A DNA stretch of 64,000 nucleotides. Source: Brachypodium distachyon. Taxonomy: Eukaryota > Streptophyta > Magnoliopsida > Poales > Poaceae. The notes under the pieces were generated by a model. It was not told the origin of the DNA and made no database searches. It saw only the letters and a list, made by a program, of their open reading frames with translations. Every line of letters begins with the position of its first letter. Position 1 is the stretch's first letter. The stretch covers positions 37,101,001 to 37,165,000 of the forward strand of contig NC_016131.3 of assembly GCF_000005505.3 (NCBI RefSeq), written 5' to 3'. Shown here one piece after another: positions 32,991 to 43,973 of the stretch. A program made the translations under genes and the position numbers.

Positions 32991-34000
32991 TGATATGGAC
33001 ATGCTAACCATGGATACAACCATTAGAACCCTAATTGTTGGTGTATCTAATAACAATTATAATCAGGTGAATTCAATTACAAAATGTTTTCAATATGTTA
33101 CTTGCAAAGAGGCGGAGCTACTATCTTGTGTAATCTTATTATGTAGGTATCTTATTGAACTTTACAAGTCCAAAGTGAAAATGAAGTGTGATAGCCTGCA
33201 AAGGGAGATTCAAAGTGAAGCCTATCAAGTCTACTTTCCAACAAATCAAACGGCACATGATTCGGAGCTTGCTAGAGAAAGATATCACGAATTAAAGTTG
33301 AATCCGATCCGGCTCCGAACTGTCAGGAGATCCGAATTTTTTTTAATCACCCAGGCCCCATCCGGAGTCCAAATCAAGCAAACAAGTACTTGTTGGAAAG
33401 GTAATTACAAGACCTTTCCAACGGATCTGGCCCCATCAAGAGATTCGACTCGCGCTGATCGTGGCGGACAAAACAAGCTGACGGATCTGTTTTTCTGTTT
33501 CCTAAAGAGTTGTAGTTTGTTAGGAAAGTTAGAGATAGAGTTGGATTTCGGCCTCCTTACTCAAGGTGGACCAAAATATCTCTCCCTCCTCCTTTATATA
33601 CCACATGAGCCCCCCTATGGAGCCTTGGGTTTTATTTAGTTAAAAGTTAGCCATCGCTACTACTTTGTGTAATCACGTGTGTCGGCTAGACCACCTGTTT
33701 TACCGCTTTCGGAACCCCAACTTATCATCTCGTTGAGACATTGGTTTGATAGTATATTCGCAATTTTAGATTGCATCTGCTATTTATCTTGTTCTTGCTT
33801 ATTCTTCGATTGCTTGCAGGAACAAAGACCTTCGTGGTCAGGTTGATCGTGCCCCCGCGGGATCAATAACCCTCTGGAGTTGGTGTATCGATTGCTAAGG
33901 CGCTGCCTCTTAGGCCGTAGTCGGATCGTCAACGTCATTTCTTATCCAAATCGAGAGTTACAAATCTCATCGAAATATCGGGCCACCCCGACCCACATCA
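32991..34000 (+). mobile_element. 3' LTR of B1
   Basis: This complete 1010-bp LTR is followed by the TSD CCCTG. A TATA-like CCTTTATATACC is at 33591-33602. The last ~220 bases (R/U5) match the CRM LTR; the first three quarters are B-specific. Confidence 0.93.
32995..33639 (+). CDS. LTR-encoded ORF of the B family (214 residues)
   Basis: The frame starts at the ATG five bases into the LTR (MDMLTMDTT) and is also open upstream through the polypurine tract (FQKREDD). This register matches the CRM pol tail at the same place (IQEGEDD then EDIPTNDTT). Beyond that the protein is B-specific: a Cys/Leu-rich part, a basic segment (YKSKVKMKCDSLQREIQSEA) and a conserved stretch with NQTAHDSELARERYHELKL. 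The same frame is recognisable in the solo LTR at 42168-43209 and in the left LTR of B2, with length differences that are multiples of three. No known domain is recognised, and expression is unproven. Confidence 0.5.
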   Translation: MDMLTMDTTIRTLIVGVSNNNYNQVNSITKCFQYVTCKEAELLSCVILLCRYLIELYKSKVKMKCDSLQREIQSEAYQVYFPTNQTAHDSELARERYHELKLNPIRLRTVRRSEFFLITQAPSGVQIKQTSTCWKGNYKTFPTDLAPSRDSTRADRGGQNKLTDLFFCFLKSCSLLGKLEIELDFGLLTQGGPKYLSLLLYIPHEPPYGALGFI

Positions 34001-34005
34001 CCCTG

Positions 34006-34845
34006 ACTCCCTACTTCTAGCTTGGGGGAGAACTGGCGACCCAGCTTGGTAGCATGGCCAGTGAGGGGGAAGCGGCTCCACAGTCGTTGACTCCTGCGCC
34101 AAGTCAGGAGGTGGGCCAAACTTGAAGTTTAGACTTCTTAGGATTTCTCTTTTCCTCTTTTGTAATTTCTCTTTGTTTGTATGGTCCTTGCTCAAGTGTG
34201 AGCGTTGTTAATAAAGAAACGCCTCTGTTCCTTTGTACTGATATGAGTCGGAGACCTTGCTTCTGGTTAGGCTTGAGTCTTTGAATCCTTCTCGGGACTA
34301 AAGGGAATTTCTCTTCTGCAGAGGCAGAAAGAGCCCATGATTCCAATAGTCGAAGTAGACGCCGAGAAAGTCGTGACTCCCAAGTTGAGTATCGCAAGTG
34401 CTGAGGTCTCTGCTAAAGTGAATCCTCCTGAAGCTCCGAAAACCGTGGAGTCGATGCCTCCTATGGAGGTTCCTTCCTTGGTCAAGACTCGAAGTGAACT
34501 GGAGTTCCTACGTCGACGTCTCCAGGAAACCGAAACCCGTGCCAAGGACTCGGCAATGCAGAGTCGGAGAACATCAGGCGAGTTGCAGATCGCCAAGACC
34601 AAGCTGAAGGCGGCTGCTGCCCGTGAAGAATTTATCTTCGAGGAACTTCACGGGCTGAGTTCTCAGCTTCAATGTGAGTCGCCGCATCCTATTTGCTTGA
34701 CTTCTTTTTTTTTATTTGTGTTTTAGTCGAGTTGTTTGTAGATGTGCAAACCAACCCACGAGCCGAGCAAGATCGAGTGAACAGTGCCCTGAATGCTCGT
34801 CAAACGATCGATTGATCATCGTTCTGATCTGACCGAGTTCTACGA
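34006..34845 (+). pseudogene. Antisense accessory gene of F, part 2
   Basis: The frame from 6508 ends in a TAG shortly after 34005. A second open stretch begins after a good acceptor (CTTCTGCAG near 34320) and encodes IPIVEVDAEKV, then a coiled-coil-like LEFLRRRLQETETRAK and AREEFIFEELHGLSSQLQ. It resembles the coiled-coil exon of C and D in position and character but not in detailed sequence. A possible GT-AG gap at 34674-34726 is only 53 bases, short for a plant intron. The frame is then interrupted by the DNA transposon. Confidence 0.55.
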
Positions 34846-36495
34846 CAAAATAGCCCCGGGTAGAAATGCTTTTCTTAGCACGCTTTTTACTTTCGTCTCT
34901 ATGTGCCCGACCCGTACCGTTATCTGAGACGTTGTGTGAGTCGTCTCAATTTCCAGCTTCTCCGCACGTACCGTGACTTTTAAAAATAAATAAGTCATCT
35001 CAGAAAACTAAAGCCTTCGTCTTCTTCCATAACCAACCTGATGGAGGCGGACAAACCCTAGATGAGTCCCGTAGGTTCCCGTCCTGGCGGCTGGCGCCCC
35101 TTGCCGGCAAACTCTCCCCTTCTGCACGTGAGTTCCATCCTCCTCTTTCCGAAGTTCTTTGGAATTACCGGATCTCTTTTCTGTCATACCCCTGGAGGCA
35201 CCCTGCTCCAAGATCGATCCATCAGGACGGCCTGAGCGACCTATTCCCTGCGGCTGGTCTCCTGTGCAACAACCCAATCCAGCCATCCAGGCCATCCACG
35301 AAGGTGCACAACCGTCCGCCTCCCCCTCATCTCCCCTCTCAGATCTCTGATTTTGTTTTCTTGTATGCTGCAGATCTGTACTTTATGTGATTGGGTTGTC
35401 ATGGCAATTGTTGTTGAGATAAGATAATCCAGCGCTGACAATCACGAGACAGGAGAAAAACAAGTAAATTTTTATTTACCATTGCCTCACTTGAATTGAT
35501 TGTGCCTGTTCAGGCTTGTTTCAGTTAATTGTGATCTTCAGGTCACTCGGCTGCAGGACAGCCATGCCACATTCAACAGGTGATCGACCAGTTCATCTAT
35601 GAAAACTGAGGTATTTTATTATTTTTGTTACAGTTATCTGATCAAGTACGCCCAATAAAAAGATTAGCCATGTCGCTTGTGTAATCAAAATAATTTTTTG
35701 CTCCAGGGAATCTAACTCCGCTGACATACCCATGTACTATAGCTTGATGCGTAATTACTTTTTGCATCGTAGGAATTCAACTCTGATGCCATAATTTATA
35801 CCCAGAATTTACTACTTTAGTAGAATTTGTATCCAGAATTTATTTATGCCTCATTTAACTTTATTTGCAGAAGAACTTCCATGGGAGAATTTGCAAGGAG
35901 CACAAGAAATGGCCTTAAGGAAAAGCTATGAAAAGATACAAGAGCAGAGCAGAGAAGATTGGGGGAGCAGATCCGCGTGTAGATATATAGGTTTCAACTA
36001 GTTAGCATTACATTATATATTTTTCCAGTGACCTGTGCAATGTTTTATGGATCTTGTACCTTTCAGTTGTAAAGATTGTTTTTTTATAATATAATTTCTT
36101 ATTCACCACCGTGTTATGATTTGTGAGTAGAAGTAAGATTATTTCTTGGGTATTAATTGGCCATATCTAATTACATAAATTTAAACACATCACCTTGTAA
36201 AAAAAGAAAATGTCTCTATGAGTTCTTTGGCACGCAATAAAGCGGCTCAACATAAGTATCGACGAGTGTGCAGGTGCAACTATCATGAATTTACCAATAC
36301 GTCTCAACTGGCATAGACATGCTCTTAAAACGTCTCACTATCAGATAGAGATGCTTTCTATGCGTATCTACAAATTTTGACACGGTGCGGGAGGAGGCGC
36401 TTCTAGGACGCTTTACAAAGCGACTTTACAATCTTGTAGAGATGAATTAAAGCGTCTTTAACACCTATATTAGATGTCCCTACAAGGCTATTTTG
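34846..36495 (+). mobile_element. Non-autonomous DNA transposon with CAAAATAGCC termini
   Basis: Perfect 10-bp terminal inverted repeats (CAAAATAGCC / GGCTATTTTG) are flanked by CGA at 34843-34845 and 36496-36498. Subterminal regions on both sides are rich in GTCTC and ACGCTTT words in both orientations, as in CACTA elements, but the termini are not CACTA. The middle (35030-36000) has intron-like and exon-like stretches such as CTGCAG and TTTGCAG acceptors, suggesting captured host gene pieces. I could not identify them, and no transposase is seen. Without the insert and one CGA, F's antisense frame reads through. Confidence 0.7.
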
Positions 36496-36900
36496 CGAGC
36501 AAGGGGTCGTGACCGGATGCTGCTGCGAGACCGCATAGACCAGAACAAAACCTTCTTCGACTCGCACTTAGAAACTCTAAAGACGATTCATCAGGCATTC
36601 TGGCCCTTGGAGGAGGTGCCCCAGGAGCGGAGTAAGCTGACCCGAAAACTTGGGCAAGATAGCATCTTCCGGGAGCTGATGTACCGTCAGCTGGTCAGGG
36701 GAGCGAAGATAGCCCTGGCGTTCGTGTAGATCTAGCACCCTCTGCTCGACCTCAGCTGAATCTCTGAGCTTCCGCTCGACCCTGACGATGAGATCGACAT
36801 GCGACCGCATTTCCAGGCTGTGTATGTGCAGGCGGCGAGGATCATCGGCTGGCGATACTGGAAGGAAGAAGATCTTATTTCTCGACAGCAATCACAGTGT
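36496..36900 (+). pseudogene. Antisense accessory gene of F, part 3
   Basis: The frame encodes RARGRDRMLLRDRIDQNKTF, then LETLKTIHQAFWPLEEVPQE and MYRQLVRGAKIALAFV with a TAG at 36727-36729. Similar-looking sequence continues in the same register to about 36900. The strand and the place between spacer and lost 3' LTR fit the C-terminal part of an antisense accessory protein. Function is unknown. Confidence 0.55.
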
Positions 36901-37135
36901 TAACTGTCGAGCCCACCGTAAATAGCAGTAGAGTAGATTCTACCGGGTGCGCGACCAGCGCTCCCGGTGGGAGTAGGCCCTAAGTCTGGTGACGACTGTT
37001 TGTAGTGGTGACCGGACTCAAGTTATGTACTCAAAGACTTGCTTACAAAGGGTTGTTCTGTTCTTGTTAGAAAGAACTTTGTGTAACCTAAACCGTATTT
37101 GAATATAAATTTGAACCCGAAGACTGCCGGTGGGA
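36901..37135 (-). other. Spacer of F, left of element D
   Basis: No gene is present. It contains ACCGGGTGCGCGACCAGCGC (from about 36939), also found right of D, and a stretch resembling a transcript 3' end (TTTGTGTAACCT). It ends where homology to D's LTR begins. Confidence 0.6.
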
Positions 37136-37685
37136 GCGACCGGCGAAGTGGTGTACCCGGGATGCACACAAACCAAGAACGCATGCACGCACGTTTTTAC
37201 CCAGGTTCGGGCCACCCGGAGGTGTAAAACCCTACGTCCTGCCTGTCTGAACTAGTATTGATTATGGATCAAGTGTTTACACCTTGCCGGGGGAGGGTCC
37301 TCGGGCTCTCTCTCCTTTCTTGCTAAATGCTACTTACTATTCTTCGACTAAGACTAGTTGTGAACTGTGAGTCCATGTAACCGTGTGACCGTTGAACCCT
37401 TTGACCATTGGCGGGATCCTCCTTTTATTCTCAAGGTGAAGCCACAGGTGCCACGGTGCATGCACTATAAGTGTCGAACGGGGAGGCATACAACTCCCCC
37501 TCGGTGAGCTGGTGGCATGCATGGGCGCCACCTCCGCCGATAGGGGCCTAAAACCCTAGGGTAGGATTGGACTGCAACTGTTCACCTGATTCGGACGGGT
37601 AACGCTCCTCCTGTCGGCTCATTTAATGAGCCGTGCGCCTCACTCCTCGCCCTGGTGAGGCCGCGCACCCGGCGCCCGCCACGCG
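37136..37685 (-). mobile_element. 3' LTR of D, first piece
   Basis: It matches the 5' LTR of D from ACCGGCGAAGTGGTG onward to CGCCCGCCACGCG, where B2 enters. The second piece is 45721-45989. The start of the LTR is replaced by F sequence. Confidence 0.87.
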
Positions 37686-38698
37686 TGATATGGGTGTGGG
37701 TGGCCCGATCTTTCGAGGAGATTGATAACCCTCGATTTGGGTAGGAGGTGACGTTGATGATCCGACTACGGCCTAAGAGGCAGCGTCTTAGCAATCGATA
37801 CACCAACTCCAGAAGGTTATTGATCCCGCGGGGGCACGATCAACCTGACCACAAAGGTCTTTGTTCCTGCAAGCAATCGAAGAAAAGGGAAGAACAAGAT
37901 AAATAGCAGATGCAATCTCAAATTGCGAATATACTATACCAAACAAATGTCTCAACGAGACGATAAGTTGGAGTCTTGACGACGGTAAAACAGGTGGTCT
38001 AACCGACATACGCGATTACACGAAACTAGTAAAGATGGCTAAACTTTATCTAGTCAAAACCCAAGGCTCCTTAGGGGGGCTCATGGGGTATATAAAGGAA
38101 GAGGGAGAGATATTTTCGTCCACCTTGAGTAAGGAGGCCGAAATCCAACTCTATCTCTAACTTTGCTAACAAACTACAACTCTTTAGGAAACAGAAAAAC
38201 AGAACCGTCATCTTGTTTTGTCCGTCACGGTCAGCACGAGTCGAATCTATTGATGGGGCCAGATCCGTTGGAAAGGTCTTGTAATTACCTTTCCAACAAG
38301 TACTTGTTTGCTTGATTTGGACTCGGGATGCGGCCTGGGTGATTAAAACAAATTCGGATCTCCTGACAGCTCGGACCCGAATCGGATTCAACTTTAATTC
38401 GTGATATCTTTCTCTAGCAAGCTCCGAATCTTCTGCCGTTTGATTTGTTGGAAAGTAGACTTAATAGGCTTCACTTTGAATCTCCCTTTGCAGGCTATCA
38501 CACTTCATCTTCACTTTGGACTTGTAAAGTTCAATAAGATGCCTACATAATAAGATTACACAAGATAGTAGCTCCGCCTCTTTGCAAGTAACATATTGAA
38601 AACATTTTGTAATTGAATTCACCTGATTATAATTGTTATTAGATACAGCAACAATTAGGATTCTAATGGTCGTATCTATGGTTAGCATGTCCATATCA
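37686..38698 (-). mobile_element. 3' LTR of B2
   Basis: This 1013-bp LTR carries the LTR reading frame from the ATG at 38694, interrupted by a TAA at 38461-38463 where B1 has CAA. It resumes at 38391-38071. Confidence 0.93.
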
Positions 38699-38711
38699 TC
38701 CTCCCTTTTTT
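38699..38711 (-). promoter_or_regulatory. Polypurine tract of B2
   Basis: On the minus strand AAAAAAGGGAGGA directly precedes the 3' LTR. Confidence 0.87.
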
Positions 38712-38849
38712 GAAAGGAAAGCTGTCCTCGGCGTCGTTTATGCTGAAAATATGCTAACAAAAGAGACAAGGTATGCGCATGATATATGTATATATCGTTG
38801 TTTTTAACTCCACTCCCATGTTGCACAATTAATGTTTTATAACACAATC

Positions 38850-39692
38850 TCATGAGATAATAAAATTAATTTGTGCACTCAAATCATTAGAAGAATTAAT
38901 TTCAGCAGTAGGTGCACTTGAATCACCATGTACGACAATAATTTCACATGGTGCAGAAAATTCAACAGGTATCACATTTATTTCATCACATGCCCTTTTT
39001 AGTTCAGCAACACAATCCTCTGTATCATTACCTTGTGGGCTCGACTCATTTGTAGTAGACCCTCGCTGTAATTTCCTCTCAACTTTACGAGCAAGATTAA
39101 GCAAACACAAAAGAGAGTCGTATTTTCCATATTCAATCATGTCAGAAATATCAAAATTAAGCCCACAATAAAACCTATCCATTTTTCTTTGTTCGGTTTC
39201 ATCTAAACCAAATCGCAAGGTTATAATTTGGAACTCATTGTAGTAATCATCAACAGTTTTATCATCTTGTGCCAAACGTTGTAATTTTGAACGCAAGTTA
39301 AAAGCATAACTAAAAGGGACATATTTTTCTCTCATGATTTTTTTCATATCAACCAAAGTGTGGGGAATTTTCTTTTCTCTAACTATCTCATTCCACCAAG
39401 ATAAAGCAGCAAAAGTAAATTTACTACTAGCAATTTGAACCTTGTGACTATCAAGTACATGGAAGCATGTGAATTGTTCAGTTAAAGCTAGCTCCCAATC
39501 TATATACGTTTCAGCATCATTTTCCCCCTCAAAGAGAGGTACACACAATTTAATTGTATTAGAAGGATTGTTTTGTACCGTTGCCGTGGCATTATCAACA
39601 AGAGACGTGGAGGATGGCCGTCGTGAAAAGCACTCATCGCGGTCACGAGATAGCATCGGTCTAGTTGCCATGCTTCGTGTAAGTCCTGTCAT
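38850..39692 (-). CDS. gag: Gag of B2, without zinc knuckle
   Basis: An intact 280-residue frame runs from the ATG at 39692 (MTGLTRSMATRP). The start is supported by alignment with the CRM gag start, where the same AAAACAAGAAACAAATCAC leader end lies just upstream. The core aligns with H: VPLFEGENDAETYIDWEL, SWWNEI, then KKIMREKYVPFSYAFNLRSK and DDYYNEFQ. After the core there is a short acidic tail ending SAQINFIIS. No CX2CX4HX4C knuckle and no protease follow. It could build or join capsids made by CRM Gag, or act as a dominant partner. The solo LTR at 39705 sits 12 bases upstream of the ATG and would disrupt expression from the B2 promoter. Confidence 0.82.
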   Translation of the reverse strand: MTGLTRSMATRPMLSRDRDECFSRRPSSTSLVDNATATVQNNPSNTIKLCVPLFEGENDAETYIDWELALTEQFTCFHVLDSHKVQIASSKFTFAALSWWNEIVREKKIPHTLVDMKKIMREKYVPFSYAFNLRSKLQRLAQDDKTVDDYYNEFQIITLRFGLDETEQRKMDRFYCGLNFDISDMIEYGKYDSLLCLLNLARKVERKLQRGSTTNESSPQGNDTEDCVAELKRACDEINVIPVEFSAPCEIIVVHGDSSAPTAEINSSNDLSAQINFIIS

Positions 39693-39704
39693 GGTTAGTA
39701 GAAA

Positions 39705-42700
39705 TGTAACATCCCAATTTTCAAAACTCTTCATATGCATTGCATATCATAAGCATCATGTCACCCTTGCATTTAATCACTTTCAAAACCCTAAAAATTT
39801 GCCCAGAAAACCCTTTTGCAAAGATGCCTTTATTTGATTTTGGGCTTTGATCTTGCTCTTGAGTATTTGCATTTTAATCCATGAGGGTATTGCGATAAAA
39901 AGGGATTTAATGCATATATAGAGCTATCCCATAAATTGGCTCTTGAAATTATTTTGAAAAAATAATTTGTTTTGATAGCCTAATGGGGCCAAAAGCCATT
40001 TTATAGGCAAATATATTTTTAAATATTTTATTGTGAGGAAATTCTTGTTCCAAAAGTTAGATCATATGAAAATATGATTTTACAAATTTTGTTGCATTTT
40101 TTATTTGGAGTGATTTGGAGCTTCGAGTCAATTTTGAGGTTCAAAAACAGAACATAGATAAAAGAAAAGGACCGGACCGACCGGATCCGCCCCGCCCGAG
40201 CCGCGTGCTCCCCCTGACCGGTGGACCCCACAGTCTTCTTCAACCTCCGTCCGTTTTTCCCGGCCACGCACGAGTCCGTGTCGCCCACGACTCCACCTCC
40301 GATTTCTCCGCGCTCGGGCCGTTTCAAATCCTTGCGCGTCACCCCGAAGCCCTCGCTTTTCTCCTCCACTTCCTCCAAACCGCTCGCCCGATTTCGCACC
40401 GGTTAGAAAGTAATTGCTCGCCTGAGTTCATTGCTGTCGTCGCCGTTCTTCGCGATTCGCCGCCGTTCCGGTGAGGTTCTCCCCGCGCCAACCCCCTAGC
40501 CTCTCTCCTCTCCCTGTCCCGAACGCCGTGACGCGCTCGCCTTTGTGTTTGGTCGCCGCGCCGCCATCTTCCCCCACGCCGGCTGCCGCCCGCGCTCCGC
40601 CCACCTGTGCGCCGCCGCTCCTCCTTCGGCCCAGCCGCCCCGCGCCCCGAGCCCGCGCCCGTGCGCCGCCGCCTGCGCGCCCGACCGTGCCCGCCGCTCG
40701 GAGCCGACCGCGCGTGCCGCCCGCCGCTCGCCCGCGCCCATGCCTTTGCGTCGCCCTTGCGCCGACTCCGCGCCGCCCGCCGCCGTTGCCGGCTGTCCGC
40801 GCCACCGGCCGGAAACCCTAGGCTCCGGCCACTCATGTTCTGCCGCGTGGCAGTGCCTTTTTGTTTTTATTTTATTTTATTTTATTTCGGCCGAATTAGA
40901 TAATGCAAATTTTGCAAAAAGGCCCCTAACTCTTCAAAGCCTCATATCTTTCCAACCGTTTGTCCAAAAATTTGTGATCCGCACCTTTCTGAAATCGTCA
41001 CAACGTGTAGAATATTTTGGCACTGTTTAAATTCACTTTTGAACAACTTAGAGATTAGGTATTTACAGAATGGTTGAATATGGTTTAAATCTCAAATGAA
41101 TTGTTTCAAAATAGTTTTGAGCATGTTATCTTACTGTAAAATTATTTAAACTTGTTCTCTGTCCATTAGGACCAGAAAATAAATTATTTTGTGAATAATA
41201 ATGGCATACAAGTTTAAATCTTGCTCTATGTTGCAAAAGCCACACAATCTTTTGATTTAAACCCTATCCTTGTTCATGCATATTAATTACCTTTTTGATG
41301 TTGTATAATCTGTCCAAATCATTTGAAAGACTTTTCAAAACAGAAATGAAACTTTTTACTTTAGAAGTAACCTTTGTGTGCATCATCATGGCATATGCAT
41401 CATGGCATGGTTTTTGTATTGAATGTTGTGTTTATTGTGTGTGTTTCTTTTATTTTAGATTGTGTGGAGTGTATTCCTTGTTGTTGCGAAGAGTGCGGGA
41501 ACTACCACATCCTTGGACAAGGCAAGTTCACTATGATCATTCTCCTAAATATTTTTACTATGCACTAGATGTTTTATAAGATGCATCAGGAATATTACTC
41601 GTACTTCTATGCTAGCTATAAATCCCAGGTAGTATAGTTTACCCTTGCCATTACCTTGCTACAAAAATTGCCATCGATTGTAGTTGAATGCTAGGCTATG
41701 GTAGTATCGTGGGGGAAATAGCTACATTATGATATTGTTATGCCGCTGGCTATATGAAATGTTTTGTTAGATGTAAGGCAAAACAAATAATTCAATGAAC
41801 CCTGCTGGCTGGGCTGCTTTGAAGATTTTGAGGATTAGCAGCGTCAGGTCCATTTCTATGGGTCCCTCTGAGTCAAGTTCCTGTGGATTTAGGAACGGAT
41901 CGTCCATGGACGTCTCTCCCGTGGATTCGGGGAGCGCCTACGTTGCAAATGTGGAATGCCACCTGGGGTAACCGAGACTGGACTAGTTTCTTATTTAGAA
42001 GCTTCTAGTACAACCACAATACTATATGGGCTCTGGCGAGACAAGAGTAAGTTGTATGAACCTAGACCCGAGGAATTGTACTGAGGTAGCCGTGTAGGGG
42101 GAGCGTGATTCTCTCGTGGTTTAGGAAATTACCTCTGAAAATCTCGTAATCGATGCCGTTGCTACTCTGATGTGGGTGGGGGTGGCCCGATCTTTTGATG
42201 AGATGGATAACTCTCGGTTTGGGTAGGAGGTGACGTTGACGATCCGACTACGGCTTAAAAGGCAGCGCCTTAGCAATCGATACACCAACTCCAGAGGGTT
42301 ATTGATCACGCGGGGGCACGATCAACCTGACCACGAAGGTCTTTGTTCCTGCAAGCAATCGAAGAACAAGCAAGAACAAGATAAATAGCGGATGCAATCT
42401 GTAGTTGCGAATATACTATATCAAACCAATGTCTCAACGAGACGATAAGTTGGGGTTCCGAAAGCGGTAAAACAGGTGGTCTAACCGACACACGCGATTA
42501 CACGAAAGTAGCAAAGATGGCTAAACTTTATCTAATCAAAACCCAAGGCTCCTCAGGGGGGCTCATGGGGTATATAAAGGAGGAGGGAGAGATATTTTGC
42601 TCCACCTTGAGTAAGGAGGCCGAAATCCAACTCTATCTCTCACTTTCCTAACAAACTACAACTCTTTAGGAAACAGAAAAACAGATCCGTCAGCTTGTTT

Positions 42701-43968
42701 TTTTCGTCACGGTCAGCACGAGTCGAATCTCTTGATGGGGCCAGATCCGTTGGAAAGGTCTTGTAATTACCTTTCCAACAAGTACTTGTTTGCTTGATTT
42801 GAACTCGGATGCGGCCTGGGTGATTAAAACAAATTCGGGTCTCCTGGCAGCTCGGACCCCAATCGGATTCAACTTTAATTCGTGATATCTTTCTCTAGCA
42901 AGCTCCAAATCATGTGCTGTTTGATTTGTTGGAAAGTACACTTGAAATCCTTCCCTCTCAGCTGTATGAATGCTTGATTCTTGTTGGCCCTCCCGTTCGC
43001 CTCCATCGTATCTCATCTTAACCTTGGACTTGAAAAGCTCGACAAGATGCCTACGTAATAAAACGAGACAAGATAGTAGTAGCTCCGCCTCTTCATAAAT
43101 ATGACAATGAAAACAACTACTACTTGAATTCACCTGATTATAAATCTTTCCAAATATTATAGAATTGAGGGTACCAAAGGTCGTATCCATGGTTAGCATG
43201 TCCATATCATACTCTACCCTGAGGACAGCAAGGGATTAACACGTCGGTTTCTGGTGGGGAATGTGTACAAACTCTCGAGAGCGTCAAAACTAAGTACTTA
43301 GCCGTGTCCCCGGCAACGGACATTTTGAGCGACTAGATGTGGAGCTGTAAGGAAAGTCTCACTCATTGCAATTTCTTAAATAAAATGAATGGTTGAACAG
43401 GGTAGGAGCACTTGATGAATCCACTTCAATGTGCTCTAGGATAATAGGAGCATGGGTGTGTCTACCCCGTGTCCAACAGTGATAAAATTCTATTTGATTA
43501 AAAGATATGATTCAATAACAAAGCTTTTATGCAAATAGCTTGAACCACACTTTGCCACATTATGCATATATTTGGTAGGCTCTGATATAACTCCTAGTGA
43601 ATCTTGCCAATACATTCAATGTATTGACCCTAGTGGCTGCATCGTTTAATGATGCAGGAAGCTCCGAAGACGAGTAAGATGTACGTTCTGCTTGTTTGGG
43701 TTACGGGCTTACATTCCAACACGCTCTCACCGTGGTGTTGATGTGCCCTTGTATCTTTCGTTTTCCGCTGCTAAACAGTTGTTTTATTTCCAGCTAACCC
43801 GTGAGGTTATGCGAGTTGTAAGTACCTTTAAATTCTGGATGATTCGTTGTAATATTGAGACCTTTGTTCTATGATATTACATCTTGAAACTGTGTGTGCT
43901 TGTGAGTCGATCCAGGGACTAGCACTAAAGCACAGAGATCGAACCTGTGTACGGGGGCGGTCGCTACA
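39705..43968 (+). mobile_element. Solo LTR of the element A family, containing a solo B LTR
   Basis: It starts TGTAACATCCC, ends CGCTACA and is flanked by AGAAA at 39700-39704 and 43969-43973. Its own length without the insert is about 3.2 kb. It matches the LTR of A where they overlap. A GC-rich core is at about 40170-40840. No genes are supported. Confidence 0.93.
42168..43209 (-). mobile_element. Solo LTR of the B family
   Basis: This 1042-bp LTR is flanked by TACTC at 42163-42167 and 43210-43214. It is the deepest layer on this side. The LTR reading frame starts at 43205 and runs 171 codons to 42690. Relative to B1 it has two insertions of one and eight codons, and a one-base loss near 42805 shifts the frame. 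Confidence 0.94.
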
Positions 43969-43973
43969 AGAAA

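Larger units (their letters stand above)
6509..34000 (+). mobile_element. Non-autonomous CRM-related LTR retrotransposon B1
   Basis: The element is bounded by the TSD CCCTG at 6504-6508 and 34001-34005. Its 5' LTR (6509-11772) and 3' LTR (32991-34000) both start TGATATGGACATG and end CACATCA. Removing the nested solo LTR and element C leaves about 4 kb: two ~1-kb LTRs, a primer site, a leader and a short coding region without recognisable gag or pol. R/U5, primer site, polypurine tract and leader repeats match CRM element H. It therefore looks dependent on CRM proteins. Confidence 0.88.

Noticed and set aside
34674..34726. GT-AG intron in F's antisense gene
   Set aside because: At 53 bases it is shorter than normal plant introns; it is kept only as a possibility in the feature text.
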